DNA of 64,000 bases from contig NZ_CADIKI010000002.1 in assembly GCF_902859935.1 (NCBI RefSeq), forward strand, positions 62,001 to 126,000. The letters are read 5' to 3'. The notes beneath the pieces are model-generated. The model was given only the letters and a program-made list of their open reading frames with translations, was not told the origin of the DNA and made no database searches. Shown here piece by piece: positions 1 through 9,688 of this stretch. A program made the translations under genes and the position numbers. How positions within the stretch are numbered: the first letter of the stretch is position 1; each line of letters starts with the position of its first letter. Source of the stretch: Paraburkholderia fynbosensis (GTDB lineage: Bacteria > Pseudomonadota > Gammaproteobacteria > Burkholderiales > Burkholderiaceae).

Positions 1-383
1 TTCAGATGCGACTGCATCATCGCGCCCGGATGGAACGCGGTGATCTGATTGTTTTCCAGGTCGGTGGTGATCATCGCCTGGGCCGTGTAAGTGTCCGGCA
101 CGACGAGCACGCTTTCAGTCGACAGCCCGAGCTGCTCGAAGCGCTCGACGTAGCGCTGCGCGTCCACTGCGCCGAGCGTGCCCATGATGCGTGCGTCGCC
201 GCCGAGCAGATGCAGCGCGTAAGCGATGTTGCCCGCGCAGCCGCCGAACTCGCGGCGCATGGTCGGCACGAGAAAGCTCACGTTCAGGATGTGGACCTGC
301 TCCGGCAGGATGTGCTCCCGGAAGCGCCCTTCGAAAGTCATGATGTTGTCGTAGGCGAGCGAGCCGCAAATGAGCGTAGCCAA
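1..383 (-). CDS. PfkB-family carbohydrate/adenosine kinase, N-terminal part (cut by window edge)
   Basis: The reading frame enters from a TTG start at 381-383 and runs off the left edge, so only the first ~127 residues are visible. They begin MATLICGSLAYDNIMTFEGR and contain the Gly-rich substrate-binding signature FGGCAGNIAYALHLLGG, typical of the PfkB/ribokinase family, closest in feel to the adenosine kinase-like carbohydrate kinases of Burkholderia. The ATP-binding C-terminal half and catalytic Asp lie outside. An AGGA lies about 10 nt upstream of the TTG. It is the last visible gene of a minus-strand series after tpx, separated from it by 96 nt. The sugar or nucleoside substrate cannot be told from this fragment. 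Confidence 0.8.
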   Translation of the reverse strand, partial: MATLICGSLAYDNIMTFEGRFREHILPEQVHILNVSFLVPTMRREFGGCAGNIAYALHLLGGDARIMGTLGAVDAQRYVERFEQLGLSTESVLVVPDTYTAQAMITTDLENNQITAFHPGAMMQSHL

Positions 384-479
384 GGCGAGCGTTCCTGTAA
401 AAATGCGAGGGAGAGAGGGCGCGCGACGATGCGACAACGCCGCGCTCAAGGCGCGGCGCCGGGCTCGTGCGCGAGGGAT

Positions 480-980
480 TTACTTCAGCGCGGCGAGTGC
501 TGCGTCGTAGTTCGGCTCGTTCTTGATTTCGCTAACCAGTTCGGCGTGCACGACCTTGTCGTTCTCGTCGATCACCACCACGGCGCGCGCCGTCAGGCCG
601 GTCAGCGGGCCGCTCGTCACGTCGACGCCATATGCTTGCGCGAACTCATGGCCGCGGAACGTCGAGGCCGTGACGACGTTCTCGATGCCTTCGGTCGTGC
701 AGAAGCGCGACGCGGCGAACGGCAGATCGCCCGACACGACGATCACGGCCGTGTTGGTCAGCTTCGCGGCGGCTTCGTTGAACTTGCGGGTCGAGGTGGC
801 GCAGGTCGGCGTGTCGAGGCTCGGGACGATGTTCAGCACCTTGCGCTTGCCCGCGAAATCGGCGAGCGTCAGCGGCTTCAGATCCTTGCCGACCAGCGAG
901 AAAGCGGCTGCGCTCTGGCCCACCGACGGGAACGTGCCGGCTACTTCGATCGGGTTGCCACCCAGCGTGACTTGACTCAT
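480..980 (-). CDS. tpx: Thiol peroxidase (2-Cys, Tpx)
   Basis: A 166-residue protein, normal length for Tpx, which reduces hydrogen peroxide and alkyl hydroperoxides with electrons from thioredoxin. The peroxidatic cysteine sits in the [15 protein letters not shown] motif (Cys60) and the resolving cysteine in ASRFCTTEG (Cys94), the spacing of atypical 2-Cys peroxiredoxins. No signal peptide is evident. A longer frame continues upstream on this strand, but the family start [15 protein letters not shown] at 980 is clear. It lies 71 nt downstream of the zinc-ribbon membrane protein gene and may share its transcript. Confidence 0.96.
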   Translation of the reverse strand: MSQVTLGGNPIEVAGTFPSVGQSAAAFSLVGKDLKPLTLADFAGKRKVLNIVPSLDTPTCATSTRKFNEAAAKLTNTAVIVVSGDLPFAASRFCTTEGIENVVTASTFRGHEFAQAYGVDVTSGPLTGLTARAVVVIDENDKVVHAELVSEIKNEPNYDAALAALK

Positions 981-1051
981 GTTGTTGCTCCGAAAATTCG
1001 TCAGTAATGACGGTGAAAGCGCCCAGTCATGGCCGGGCGCACGAGGGTGCG

Positions 1052-2335
1052 TTACGGATAGAAGATCTGTACGCGGAAATTGGAGGCGACCGCCGTGCCC
1101 GTGTCGAGATGCACGATCATGGTTTGCGTCGTGTGCGCCGGCAGGCCGGCTGCGATCGCCGTGCCGGGCGCCACATAGTCTTGCGGCCACAGCACGCGCC
1201 GCACGGCCACGTTGTTCTGGTCGTCGAGCAGGGTGAGTTCGATGGCGGGATAGGCGAGCGCGATGCCGTAGCGGTTGTGCAGCGGCATCTTCAGTTCGAG
1301 CTTGTGCGGGCCGTCGATCTGCCGCAGATCGGATGGTTCGACCTGCAAACCGTCGATGTCGTGCGGCGGCGTCAGCTGGCAGCCGAGATACGAGCAAGCC
1401 TTCACATACAGCGTCTGCGTGCGCGGCAGATACACCTGCACGGTTTCGCGCTGCCACCATGCGAGTTGCGCGAGCAGCAGGAAAACCAATACCAGCCCCA
1501 CAATCGATGCCGCAATCGCCTGGCCCACGCGCCGCGCGTCGGCGGGGCGGGTTTCGCGCACGACCGGGAAGGGGTCGCTGCCGTCGTTCACGGGGTTGAC
1601 GGAGAAGGGTTCGCCGCCCGAAGCGGCCGGAGCCGCACCACCGATGCCGGGACCACCGGGACCGCCCGTGCCTGACCCGCCCGCACCCGCAGCTGCGCCG
1701 AAACCGGCCGCGCCCAGATCCGCGGCGGCGCCTAAGCCCGAGGTGCCGAAATGCGGTTCATTGTCGGCGATGCCATGCAAGCTCGCCGTTTCACCGAGCG
1801 CCGGTTCGGACGCGCGGCCGGTCTTGTGCCAGACCCGCGGCGCTTCTTCCACGGGCGGCTCGTCGTTGGCCCGGTACGCGTAGGGGTCGAGCGGCGCGTC
1901 GGCCAGCACGGGTTCGTCGTCGGGGGGCAGGGGCTTGCTGAAGACGTCGGCCGGCAGTTCCGGTTCGACGGGCTGATCGGGTGTGCGCGGGGCGCCCGCG
2001 TCGGTCGAGACGGGCGCGAGCGGCACATTGCCGGCCTTGTGCAGCAGACGGTTGTCGATGGAGGCGTCGGGCACGGGCGCCCCCGGGTCCCACGCTTCGG
2101 CGCTGAAGTCGGGGTCTGGGTGACGCACGCCCGACAGCGCCTCGATTGCCGCCGCAGCGGCGACCGGTTTGGCGGTGGAGAAGTCACCGCCTCCGGTGAC
2201 GTCGAACAGGCTGCTCGACGCGTCGAATACTTCGTGGCAATGCCCGCAGCGCACGAGCCCACGGCGCTGCGCGAGCTGCGCCGGTTGCAGACGGAAGACG
2301 GTTTCGCAGAAGGGGCAGCGCGTCGCCAGGAGCAT
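1052..2335 (-). CDS. Zinc-ribbon DUF3426 single-pass membrane protein
   Basis: A 427-residue protein in three parts. Residues 5-35 form an MJ0042-type zinc finger with Cys7, Cys10, Cys30 and Cys33 (CPFC and CGHC pairs). Residues ~60-265 are a long acidic/proline linker with a Gly/Ala-rich stretch at ~200-240. One hydrophobic segment (~271-294) is followed by a ~130-residue DUF3426 domain that should face the periplasm. The family is unassigned; in beta-proteobacteria it usually sits beside prmA, as here (prmA ends 48 nt upstream). A cytoplasmic zinc sensor linked through the membrane is an inference. The linker differs in length between relatives, so exact boundaries are uncertain. Confidence 0.85.
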   Translation of the reverse strand: MLLATRCPFCETVFRLQPAQLAQRRGLVRCGHCHEVFDASSSLFDVTGGGDFSTAKPVAAAAAIEALSGVRHPDPDFSAEAWDPGAPVPDASIDNRLLHKAGNVPLAPVSTDAGAPRTPDQPVEPELPADVFSKPLPPDDEPVLADAPLDPYAYRANDEPPVEEAPRVWHKTGRASEPALGETASLHGIADNEPHFGTSGLGAAADLGAAGFGAAAGAGGSGTGGPGGPGIGGAAPAASGGEPFSVNPVNDGSDPFPVVRETRPADARRVGQAIAASIVGLVLVFLLLAQLAWWQRETVQVYLPRTQTLYVKACSYLGCQLTPPHDIDGLQVEPSDLRQIDGPHKLELKMPLHNRYGIALAYPAIELTLLDDQNNVAVRRVLWPQDYVAPGTAIAAGLPAHTTQTMIVHLDTGTAVASNFRVQIFYP

Positions 2336-2383
2336 ATTGAGCCGGTAAGCCAGAAGGCCGATGGTTGGACAATACGCCTTATT

Positions 2384-3286
2384 CTAATGGCTTTCGCGGC
2401 GCGTTCCCGTGAGACATACCCAGCCTTCGTGTTCGCGCCACACGCCGATGTCGATCCAGCGCGCGTAGACCTGCGCGACTTCATCGGCCTGCCGCGCCAG
2501 AATGCCGGACAACGCGATCCGGCCGCCCGGCTTGACCTTCGACGAGAGCATCGACGCCATCAACTTGAGCGGGTTGGACAGGATGTTGGCGACCACGATA
2601 TCGAACTCGCCGGTGGGACATTCGTCAGGCAAACCGTAGGTGACTTCGGCCCGGTTGCGCTCGCTGTTGTGACGCGCCGACTCGACCGCTTGCGGGTCGA
2701 TGTCGATGCCGTACACGGGATTCGCGCCGCACTTTTTCGCGAGGATCGCGAGGATGCCGGAGCCGCAGCCGTAATCGAGCACGGACTGCTCGGGCTTGAC
2801 CGATTGCTCCAGCCACTCCATGCACAGACGCGTGGTCGGATGGCTGCCCGTGCCGAACGCGAGGCCCGGGTCCAGTTCCAGCACGAGTGCTTCGGGGTCC
2901 GGCGCATCGTGCCACGACGGCACGACCCAGATGCGTTCACCGATCGGAATCGGGTCGAACTGCGATTGCGTGAGCCGCACCCAATCCTGTTCCTCCACTT
3001 CCCGCACGGTGAACGACGGCGAGCTTTCCAGCCCGATTTCATTCGACGCGGCGGTCAGCAACACTGCCGGCTCGTGTTCCGGCGCAAGCAGCGCGATTAC
3101 GCGCGAACGCTGCCAGGCCGTGCGATCCGGCGTGAGACCGGGCTCGCCGAACAGCGGCTGCTCGTCGGGCGTGTCGGCGTCCGCGTCTTCGACCGATACG
3201 GACAACGCGCCCAGCTCGAGCAGCGCGTCGGAAAATTCCTCCGCGTGCTCGCGTGCCAGCTCGGCGATCAGTTCCCGGTAGCTCAT
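2384..3286 (-). CDS. prmA: Ribosomal protein L11 methyltransferase
   Basis: 300 residues, the usual PrmA length. It trimethylates lysines and the N terminus of ribosomal protein L11 using S-adenosylmethionine. The SAM-binding motif I is [14 protein letters not shown] around residue 160, preceded by the family hallmark [14 protein letters not shown] (139-152); the [10 protein letters not shown] segment is the expected motif IV. The start lies 3 nt after the accC stop, so the two genes are almost certainly co-transcribed and possibly translationally coupled. Confidence 0.97.
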   Translation of the reverse strand: MSYRELIAELAREHAEEFSDALLELGALSVSVEDADADTPDEQPLFGEPGLTPDRTAWQRSRVIALLAPEHEPAVLLTAASNEIGLESSPSFTVREVEEQDWVRLTQSQFDPIPIGERIWVVPSWHDAPDPEALVLELDPGLAFGTGSHPTTRLCMEWLEQSVKPEQSVLDYGCGSGILAILAKKCGANPVYGIDIDPQAVESARHNSERNRAEVTYGLPDECPTGEFDIVVANILSNPLKLMASMLSSKVKPGGRIALSGILARQADEVAQVYARWIDIGVWREHEGWVCLTGTRRESH

Positions 3287-3289
3287 GAC

Positions 3290-4657
3290 TTACGCTTCTT
3301 CCGGCGCGGCCTGCAGCTTCGCTGCCAACCGGTTTTCGAGGTAGTGAATGCTGGTGCCGCCTTCGACGAACTTCGCGTCCAGCATCAGTTCGCGGTGCAG
3401 CGGGATGTTGGTCTGAATGCCTTCGACCACCATCTCCGACAGCGCGATGCGCATGCGCTTGATCGCCTGCTCGCGGGTTGCGCCGTAAGCGATCAGCTTG
3501 CCGATCATCGAATCATAGTTCGGCGGCACGAAATAGCCGTTGTACGCGTGCGAATCGACGCGGATGCCGGGGCCGCCCGGCATGTGCCACGAGGTCAAAC
3601 GACCCGGCGACGGAATGAACTTGAACGGATCTTCGGCGTTGATCCGGCATTCGATCGCATGGCCCTTGAACACGATGTCGCGCTGACGGAAGGCGAGCTT
3701 CTCGCCGGCCGCGATGCGGATCTGTTCCTGCACGATGTCGACGCCCGTGATCAGCTCGGTCACCGGATGCTCGACCTGCACGCGCGTGTTCATTTCGATG
3801 AAGTAGAACTCGCCGTTTTCGTACAGGAACTCAAACGTGCCCGCGCCCAGATAGCCCATCTTCTTGCAGGCATCCGCGCAACGGTCGCCGATGCGGTCGA
3901 TCAGACGGCGCGCGATACCCGGCGCCGGCGCTTCCTCGATCACCTTCTGGTGGCGTCGCTGCATCGAGCAGTCGCGCTCGCCGAGCCAGACGGCGTTCTT
4001 GAACGAGTCGGACAACACCTGGATTTCGATGTGCCGCGGGTTCTCCAGGAATTTCTCCATGTAGACCTGCGGGTTGCCGAACGCGCGGCCGGCTTCTTCG
4101 CGGGTCATGTTGACCGCGTTGACCAGCGCCGCTTCGGTGTGCACCACGCGCATGCCGCGGCCACCGCCGCCGCCGGCGGCCTTGATGATGACCGGATAGC
4201 CGACCTGGCGGGCAATCTTCACGATCTCTTTCGGATCTTCCGGCAATGCGCCTTCCGAGCCCGGCACGCAAGGCACGCCGGTCTTGATCATGGTCTGCTT
4301 GGCCGTGACCTTGTCGCCCATCATCCGGATCGTTTCCGGGCGCGGGCCGATGAACGTGAAGCCGGACTGCTCGACACGCTCGGCGAAGTCGGCGTTCTCC
4401 GACAGGAAGCCGTAACCGGGGTGGATCGCTTCGGCGTCGGTCACTTCGGCCGCGCTGATCAGCGCGGGCATGTTCAGATAGCTCAGGTTCGAAGGCGCCG
4501 GGCCGATACAGACCGCCTCGTCGGCGAGCTTCACGTACTTGGCTTCCTTGTCGGCTTCCGAATAGACGACGACCGTCTTGACGCCGAGTTCGCGGCAGGC
4601 GCGCTGGATACGAAGCGCGATCTCGCCACGATTGGCAATGAGAATTTTTTCAAACAT
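3290..4657 (-). CDS. accC: Acetyl-CoA carboxylase, biotin carboxylase subunit
   Basis: 455 residues, full length for AccC, which carboxylates the biotin of AccB with ATP and bicarbonate in the first step of fatty-acid synthesis. It begins at the family start [17 protein letters not shown] (4655-4657) although the open frame extends 15 codons further. The glycine-rich ATP-grasp loop [12 protein letters not shown] and the active-site segment [13 protein letters not shown] are intact. It lies 117 nt after accB and 3 nt before prmA. Confidence 0.98.
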   Translation of the reverse strand: MFEKILIANRGEIALRIQRACRELGVKTVVVYSEADKEAKYVKLADEAVCIGPAPSNLSYLNMPALISAAEVTDAEAIHPGYGFLSENADFAERVEQSGFTFIGPRPETIRMMGDKVTAKQTMIKTGVPCVPGSEGALPEDPKEIVKIARQVGYPVIIKAAGGGGGRGMRVVHTEAALVNAVNMTREEAGRAFGNPQVYMEKFLENPRHIEIQVLSDSFKNAVWLGERDCSMQRRHQKVIEEAPAPGIARRLIDRIGDRCADACKKMGYLGAGTFEFLYENGEFYFIEMNTRVQVEHPVTELITGVDIVQEQIRIAAGEKLAFRQRDIVFKGHAIECRINAEDPFKFIPSPGRLTSWHMPGGPGIRVDSHAYNGYFVPPNYDSMIGKLIAYGATREQAIKRMRIALSEMVVEGIQTNIPLHRELMLDAKFVEGGTSIHYLENRLAAKLQAAPEEA

Positions 4658-4774
4658 AGCGGGTTTTCGACTCATCAATGGGCGCCGGGTTGGCTGCAAC
4701 ACCGGCCGCCTCAGAGGATCGGTCGCGCGCCTTTCGAACAGCGGGCGCGCGGGCGGCGAACAATGCGTGCCGCG

Positions 4775-5239
4775 TTAGCCGACCACGAACAGCGGTTGGC
4801 CGTACTCGACCGCCTGGCCGTTTTCGACGAGGATTTCCTTCACCACGCCGGACTTGTCCGACTCGATTTCGTTGAGCAGCTTCATCGCTTCGATGATGCA
4901 GATCGTCTGGCCTTCCTTGACCGTGTCGCCCACCTGGACGAACGGGTCGGCGCCCGGCGACGGCGCGCGGTAGAACGTGCCGACCATCGGCGAGGTGACC
5001 ACGTGGCCTTGCGGCGCGGCGACTGCCGGCGTCGCCGCAGCGGCTGCGGGCTGCGCTTCTGCGCCCGGCGCTGGCGGCTGTTGCGCGTATTGCGGCGCAT
5101 ATGAGGCGGACGGTTGCACGTAAACCGGCGGCGCATTCTTGACGATGCGCACCTTGCCTTCGCCCTCGGTCACTTCGAGTTCGGAGATACCGGACTCCGA
5201 GACGAGGTCGATCAGAGTTTTCAGTTTACGTAGATCCAT
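4775..5239 (-). CDS. accB: Acetyl-CoA carboxylase, biotin carboxyl carrier protein
   Basis: 154 residues. The N-terminal ~35 residues are the conserved dimerisation part, residues ~36-75 a flexible Pro/Ala/Gln-rich linker, and residues ~78-154 the biotinyl domain. The biotin-accepting lysine is Lys120 in [14 protein letters not shown] carries carboxybiotin between AccC and the AccA/AccD transferase. It opens the accB-accC pair 76 nt downstream of aroQ, an arrangement widespread in proteobacteria. Confidence 0.98.
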   Translation of the reverse strand: MDLRKLKTLIDLVSESGISELEVTEGEGKVRIVKNAPPVYVQPSASYAPQYAQQPPAPGAEAQPAAAAATPAVAAPQGHVVTSPMVGTFYRAPSPGADPFVQVGDTVKEGQTICIIEAMKLLNEIESDKSGVVKEILVENGQAVEYGQPLFVVG

Positions 5240-5315
5240 CAGGAAGCCCCTTTCAATGCGTAAAGTGCCGGCGTTTGCAATCGTGCAGTGGCCGGCTCAA
5301 ATTAGTCGTTTGGAT

Positions 5316-5771
5316 TCAGCCGCGCGACGAGCCGGCGGCGAGCCGGTCGAGCGCGAATTCGAGCGCGTACAGATATCCCTTCCAGCCGAGGCCGCAAATC
5401 ACGCCTTCTGCCTGGTCGGAGAAATACGAGTGATGCCGGAACGGTTCGCGACGATGCACGTTCGACAGGTGAATCTCGACGAACGGGATGCCGACCCCTG
5501 CCAGCGCGTCCCGAATCGCCACGCTGGTGTGCGTGTACGCGGCGGGATTGATCAGTATGAAATCGGTGTTTTCAGTCCGCGCGGATTGGATGCGATCGAC
5601 CAGCGCGCCTTCGTGATTGCTCTGGAACGACGCGAGTTCCACGCCTGCGTCCGCCGCGCGGTCCGCGAGCGCCTGATCGATCTGCGGCAGGGTCACGCGA
5701 CCGTAGACCTCGGGTTCCCGGGTGCCGAGAAGGTTGAGGTTGGGCCCGTGCAGTACCAGCAGTCGCGTCAT
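5316..5771 (-). CDS. aroQ: Type II 3-dehydroquinate dehydratase
   Basis: 151 residues, the compact type II (dodecameric) dehydroquinase of the shikimate pathway. It starts with the family signature [17 protein letters not shown]. Tyr23 of the flexible lid, the NPAAYTHTS segment and the catalytic histidine in [17 protein letters not shown] are all present. It heads the aroQ-accB-accC-prmA series, with a plausible sigma-70 promoter about 30 bases upstream of the start. Confidence 0.98.
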   Translation of the reverse strand: MTRLLVLHGPNLNLLGTREPEVYGRVTLPQIDQALADRAADAGVELASFQSNHEGALVDRIQSARTENTDFILINPAAYTHTSVAIRDALAGVGIPFVEIHLSNVHRREPFRHHSYFSDQAEGVICGLGWKGYLYALEFALDRLAAGSSRG

Positions 5772-5801
5772 GGTCGCTTCTTTTTCCGTGGAATTGGGCG
5801 C

Positions 5802-5831
5802 ACTTTAGCGCTGATTAGAGAAACTTGTCTA
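5802..5831 (-). promoter_or_regulatory. Putative sigma-70 promoter of aroQ-accBC
   Basis: Read on the minus strand: a -35 element TAGACA (5826-5831, 5/6 to consensus), an 18-nt spacer and a -10 element TAAAGT (5802-5807, 4/6). The predicted start of transcription lies ~25 nt before the aroQ ATG. Position and spacing fit; no other support is available. Confidence 0.5.
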
Positions 5832-5965
5832 GTTTCCCGGACGTACGGAGCGACGCTCGCGCCGCTGCGCCGTCGCGCGGGGCGCCCATCTTCTCTCAAA
5901 TTCACGCGATTTGCGCGTATTTTTGCGCGTTCCGCACGGAATCTGTCAGCAAAAGAATGCGAAAT

Positions 5966-6514
5966 TTAAAGGGCGTCGAGTGTCTGCCGGAGCGCGGTGG
6001 GGTCGATTTGCCCTAATTTTGTCGAGCGGACGTTGCCCTTCGCGTCGATGACGACGGTGAACGGCAGCCCGCCCGCGTTGTTACCGAACGCGCGGGCAAG
6101 GTCCGCACCGCCGAAGCCGGTCACGTAGACCGGATAGGCCACCTTGACCTTCTGCAGGAACGCCTGGATGTTTTTCTGCGAATCGACGCCAAGTCCGACG
6201 AACTGGATCCCTTTCTTCGCATATTCGCGCTGCAGCTGCGACAGTGCCGGCATTTCCTCGACACACGGGCCGCACCACGACGCCCAGAAGTTGACGACGA
6301 TTGGATGCCCTTTGTGCAAACTTAGCGACTGCGGCTTGCCGTCGACGCTGGTAACCGGCGCGGCCCATAGCTGCTCGACCGCGTTGCGCGGCGAGCCGGC
6401 CTGGGCTGCGTGCGCGACCTCGGCGCCGCCGTTGAGCCAATGATTGGCCAGCACGCCGCCGCCCGCGGCAACGAGGGCGACCAGTGCGCCCGCCAGAATC
6501 CGTCTCGTGTTCAT
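5966..6514 (-). CDS. TlpA/ResA-like membrane-anchored thioredoxin
   Basis: 182 residues. An N-terminal hydrophobic segment (~residues 5-25, an uncleaved anchor or signal) is followed by a thioredoxin fold with the redox motif WCGPC (Cys81, Cys84) in NFWASWCGPCVEEMPAL. Such periplasmic proteins reduce apocytochrome c or other disulfides, receiving electrons from DsbD/CcdA. The cis-proline region GGLPFTVVID is present. Its neighbours do not identify the client protein. The start lies 15 nt after the stop of the gene upstream, so they are probably co-transcribed. Confidence 0.9.
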   Translation of the reverse strand: MNTRRILAGALVALVAAGGGVLANHWLNGGAEVAHAAQAGSPRNAVEQLWAAPVTSVDGKPQSLSLHKGHPIVVNFWASWCGPCVEEMPALSQLQREYAKKGIQFVGLGVDSQKNIQAFLQKVKVAYPVYVTGFGGADLARAFGNNAGGLPFTVVIDAKGNVRSTKLGQIDPTALRQTLDAL

Positions 6515-6529
6515 GCTCGGTGTGTCTAA

Positions 6530-7180
6530 TTAGTGGGAAGGGGTGGCTTCGCTGTTGTCGAGCAGCGCCTGGACCGCCTGCAGATTCGCCCGAGCCGTGC
6601 GGCCGCGCGCATCGGCCTTAACGGCGCCGCGCAGGTCATCCGTTTCGTACAGCGCGACATGGATGCCGACCGGTTCCGCGTCGCGCCCCTCGTTTACCGG
6701 GCGCCACAGGAAACTCAGCGTCTCGACGTAGCCGCGGCCGGCAAAGTGCCGCGTTTCCGACACGTCGTATTGAATGTTGGCGTTTAGAAAGTAGATCGCG
6801 ACTTCCTTCGGGTTGTCGCAGAACGCCTGCAGATGCACGTCGGAGTGTTCGCCCGCCGTGCCGCCTAGCACCGCGCCGGTCAGGTAGGGGTTGAACGGCG
6901 CGAGCCGCTCCATCCAGTCCAGCGCGATGCGGCGCAGTCGCCGCAGCAGCGCCGGCTGGCTATCGCCCTGAAACAGCGACTGATATTCGCGGATTTCTTC
7001 TTCGATCTGGTCGTTATCCGGCAGCCATTCGCCGGCAACACGAGTCTCGCCGACGACTTGGCGCGCCGCTTTGCGCTTGGCCGTGGCGTAGTCCAGACCG
7101 TCCTCGGCGATCATGCGCGCAGCCGCGATGGCGATTTCCTCGCGCACGCGCTGCGGATCGAAATGTGATTTGCGGACCAT
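6530..7180 (-). CDS. Conserved hypothetical protein, degenerate nucleotidyltransferase-like core
   Basis: 216 residues, family not confidently recognised. The N-terminal ~100 residues are helical and charged; the middle holds TGAVLGGTAGEHSDVHLQAF followed about 20 residues later by NIQYDVSE. This resembles the Gly-Gly/Ser plus (S)DxD signature of minimal nucleotidyltransferases, but the second aspartate is a histidine (SDVHL). Genes of this type are sometimes labelled as an UDP-N-acetylmuramate ligase only because mpl lies next door on the opposite strand; nothing in the sequence supports that. It is probably in one transcript with the TlpA-like gene 15 nt downstream. Confidence 0.6.
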   Translation of the reverse strand: MVRKSHFDPQRVREEIAIAAARMIAEDGLDYATAKRKAARQVVGETRVAGEWLPDNDQIEEEIREYQSLFQGDSQPALLRRLRRIALDWMERLAPFNPYLTGAVLGGTAGEHSDVHLQAFCDNPKEVAIYFLNANIQYDVSETRHFAGRGYVETLSFLWRPVNEGRDAEPVGIHVALYETDDLRGAVKADARGRTARANLQAVQALLDNSEATPSH

Positions 7181-7387
7181 CCGTCAATCATACTAGAGAT
7201 TGCCGACGTGCCTTTTCGGGCGGGGGCACGCCGCCCGGCGCGCGAGGCGGCGCGGGCGAGCGTGATTGGCTCGCGGGGGGGGCGCGGATGCTGTCGGTTA
7301 CAATAGCGTCCTTTGCAGACGGTCGTTCCGGCCGCTTTGCAGCACTCCCATCCCTCGCAAAAAACGCCCGCGCGGCACGACAGGCTT

Positions 7388-8782
7388 ATGCACATCCACA
7401 TCCTCGGCATCTGCGGCACGTTCATGGGCGGTCTCGCGGTGCTCGCGCGCGGCGCGGGCCACACCGTGACCGGTTGCGACGCCGGCGTCTATCCGCCGAT
7501 GAGCACGCAGCTCGAGGCGCAAGGCATCCGTCTGATCGAGGGTTACGACGCGGACCAGTTGAACGGCCTGAACGCGGACCTGTTCGTGATCGGCAACGTG
7601 GTTTCGCGCGGCAACCCGCTGATGGAAGCGATTCTCGACCGCGGCCTGCCGTACGTCTCCGGCCCGCAGTGGCTCGGCGAGCACGTGCTGAACGGCAAGT
7701 GGGTGCTGGCGGTGGCCGGCACCCACGGCAAGACCACCACCAGCTCGATGCTCACCTGGCTGCTCGAAGACGCCGGCCTCAATCCGGGTTTCCTGATCGG
7801 CGGCGTGCCGCTGAACTTCGGCGTGTCCGCGCGGCTCACGGATTCGAGCTTTTTCGTGATCGAAGCCGACGAATACGACACCGCGTTCTTCGACAAGCGC
7901 TCGAAGTTCGTCCACTACCGGCCCAAGACGGCGGTGCTCAACAACCTCGAATTCGATCATGCCGACATCTTCCCCGATCTCGCCGCGATCGAGACCCAGT
8001 TCCATCATCTGATCCGCACGGTGCCCGGCATCGGCCGGGTGGTGACGAACGGCCGTGAAGATGCGCTCGAACGCGTGCTGACGCGCGGCTGCTGGAGTGA
8101 GCTCGAGCGCTTCGGCGTGCAGGGCGGCTGGGAAACTCTGCCCGCCGAAGACGGCGTGCCGGTCGACGAACGCTTCGCCGTGTATCACAACAGCGAGCGC
8201 GTCGGCGTCGTCGAGTGGCAGGTGCAGGGCGAGCACAACCGCATGAACGCGCTGGCGGCGATAGCCGCCGCGCGCCACGTCGGTGTACCGCCGGCGCAGG
8301 CCGCGAAGTCGCTGGCGAGCTTCCGCAACGTGAAGCGCCGCATGGAAGTGCGCGGCAGCATCGACGGCGTGACCGTGTACGACGACTTCGCGCATCATCC
8401 CACCGCGATCGACACGACCGTGGCCGGGCTGCGCGCGCGCGTCGGCCGCGACAACACGCGGATTCTCGCCGTGCTGGAGCCGCGCTCGAACACGATGAAG
8501 CTGGGCGTGATGAAAGCGCAATTGCCCGCCAGCCTCGCCGACGCCGACCTCGTGTTCGGCTACGGCGCGCCGAACGGCCGCGACGCACTCGGCTGGAATC
8601 TCGGCGAGGCGCTCGCACCGCTCGGCGGTAAGGCGCAGGCCTTCGACAATCTCGACGCGCTGGTCAAAGCGGTGGTCCATGCCGCGCGCCCCGGCGACCA
8701 GATTCTGGTGATGAGCAACGGCGGCTTCGGCGGCGTGCATCAGAAGCTGCTCGACGCCCTTTCCGCGCGAGGCAGCTCGTGA
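7388..8782 (+). CDS. mpl: UDP-N-acetylmuramate:L-alanyl-gamma-D-glutamyl-meso-diaminopimelate ligase
   Basis: 464 residues, a Mur-ligase-family enzyme that recycles the murein tripeptide released from old peptidoglycan by joining it to UDP-MurNAc. It has the MurC-like N terminus HIHILGICGTFMGGLAVLA, the ATP loop GTHGKTTTSS (~111-120) and the downstream IEADEYDTAF and DDFAHHPTAI segments typical of Mpl. The start at 7388 was chosen because the protein begins exactly at the family N terminus; the frame is open 25 codons upstream. It overlaps the following gene by 4 nt (GTGA). Confidence 0.96.
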   Translation: MHIHILGICGTFMGGLAVLARGAGHTVTGCDAGVYPPMSTQLEAQGIRLIEGYDADQLNGLNADLFVIGNVVSRGNPLMEAILDRGLPYVSGPQWLGEHVLNGKWVLAVAGTHGKTTTSSMLTWLLEDAGLNPGFLIGGVPLNFGVSARLTDSSFFVIEADEYDTAFFDKRSKFVHYRPKTAVLNNLEFDHADIFPDLAAIETQFHHLIRTVPGIGRVVTNGREDALERVLTRGCWSELERFGVQGGWETLPAEDGVPVDERFAVYHNSERVGVVEWQVQGEHNRMNALAAIAAARHVGVPPAQAAKSLASFRNVKRRMEVRGSIDGVTVYDDFAHHPTAIDTTVAGLRARVGRDNTRILAVLEPRSNTMKLGVMKAQLPASLADADLVFGYGAPNGRDALGWNLGEALAPLGGKAQAFDNLDALVKAVVHAARPGDQILVMSNGGFGGVHQKLLDALSARGSS

Positions 8783-9381
8783 TTCTCTACCTGCACGGCT
8801 TCCGCTCGTCGCCCAATTCGTTCAAGGCGCGCGTGCTGGCGGCGCGTCTTGCCGAACTAGGCCGCGCCGACGAATGGTGTTGCCCGATGCTGCCCGTTTC
8901 ACCGTTCGACACGGTCGCGCTCGCCGAATCGCTGGTGGATGCTGCAAAACCGAAGAACGTGACGGTGATCGGCAGCTCGCTCGGCGGCTATTTCGCCACG
9001 CATCTGGCAGAGAAGCACGGCTGGCCGGCTGTGCTGCTGAACCCGGCGGTCGTGCCGCAGCGCGACCTGAGCGCCTATCTCGGCGAGCAGCCGTTGTGGC
9101 ATGGCGGCGGCAGCATCGTCGTCGAACCGCGTCATCTGGATGAACTGCGCGCGCTCGGCGTCGCGTCGATCACGCGGCCCGAACGCTATTATCTGATGGC
9201 CGCCACCGGCGACGAAGTGCTCGACTATCGCGAAATGCTTGCGCACTATCCCGGCGCACGCACTACGCTGATCGAAGGAAGCGACCACGCGATCAGCGAG
9301 TTCGCGCAATACGTCGACGAGGTGCTGGCCTTTTGCGTCGCCGAAGACGTCGAGCCGCCGGCGCCGCGCGAAGCGGCATGA
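8779..9381 (+). CDS. YqiA/YcfP-family alpha/beta-fold esterase
   Basis: 200 residues beginning with a GTG that overlaps the mpl stop. The fold starts with ILYLHGFRSSPNSFKA, has the nucleophile elbow GSSLGG (Ser67), an acid residue in ATGDEVLDY and a histidine in EGSDHAISEF, so a complete Ser-Asp-His triad is likely. The family (UPF0227/YqiA) has weak esterase activity in Escherichia coli and no firm physiological substrate. Translational coupling to mpl suggests a role connected with envelope turnover, but that is inference. Confidence 0.88.
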   Translation: MILYLHGFRSSPNSFKARVLAARLAELGRADEWCCPMLPVSPFDTVALAESLVDAAKPKNVTVIGSSLGGYFATHLAEKHGWPAVLLNPAVVPQRDLSAYLGEQPLWHGGGSIVVEPRHLDELRALGVASITRPERYYLMAATGDEVLDYREMLAHYPGARTTLIEGSDHAISEFAQYVDEVLAFCVAEDVEPPAPREAA

Positions 9382-9688
9382 AGTAATAGCGGTCCGAAGC
9401 GTCGTGATGTTGCGTGCCGACGCGGCGGTCCGAAGCGACGTCCTGAGCAGCGGCTCAGGCGCGCGACCTGGCGGCGAAGCCGCCGCCGGTTACCGATGCA
9501 TCTGACCCGCAGTGAAGCCGCTGCCTGTCACCAGATTGGAATCAGATTCAAGCCGCCGGCGCGCGTATCCGTACGTAAGGCGCCGCGGATCCACTACCAC
9601 GAACACGTTGCCGTGCCGCGCACGCAGTGACCGATCGCTGAACGAAATCGGGCGCGCCGGCAGATGCAAGTCAGAACGAGAGTATTGA
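9382..9688. other. Gene-free interval with short repeats
   Basis: About 300 nt between the esterase and the RNase II-family gene. It holds a 13-bp direct repeat (GCGGTCCGAAGCG at 9389-9401 and 9425-9437), a 7-bp inverted repeat (CCTGAGC/GCTCAGG, 9442-9459) and a GGCGGC/GCCGCC hairpin (9470-9484). None is followed by a T-run, so I do not call a terminator. A 43-codon open frame from 9496 has no ribosome-binding site and no recognisable product. Confidence 0.5.

Noticed and set aside
1751..5104. 1,117-codon open frame on the plus strand
   Set aside because: It is the antisense shadow of the DUF3426 gene, prmA, accC and accB; Arg/His-rich composition with no domain.
9496..9627. 43-codon frame before the RNase II-family gene
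   Set aside because: No ribosome-binding site, no hydrophobic or domain pattern; likely chance.
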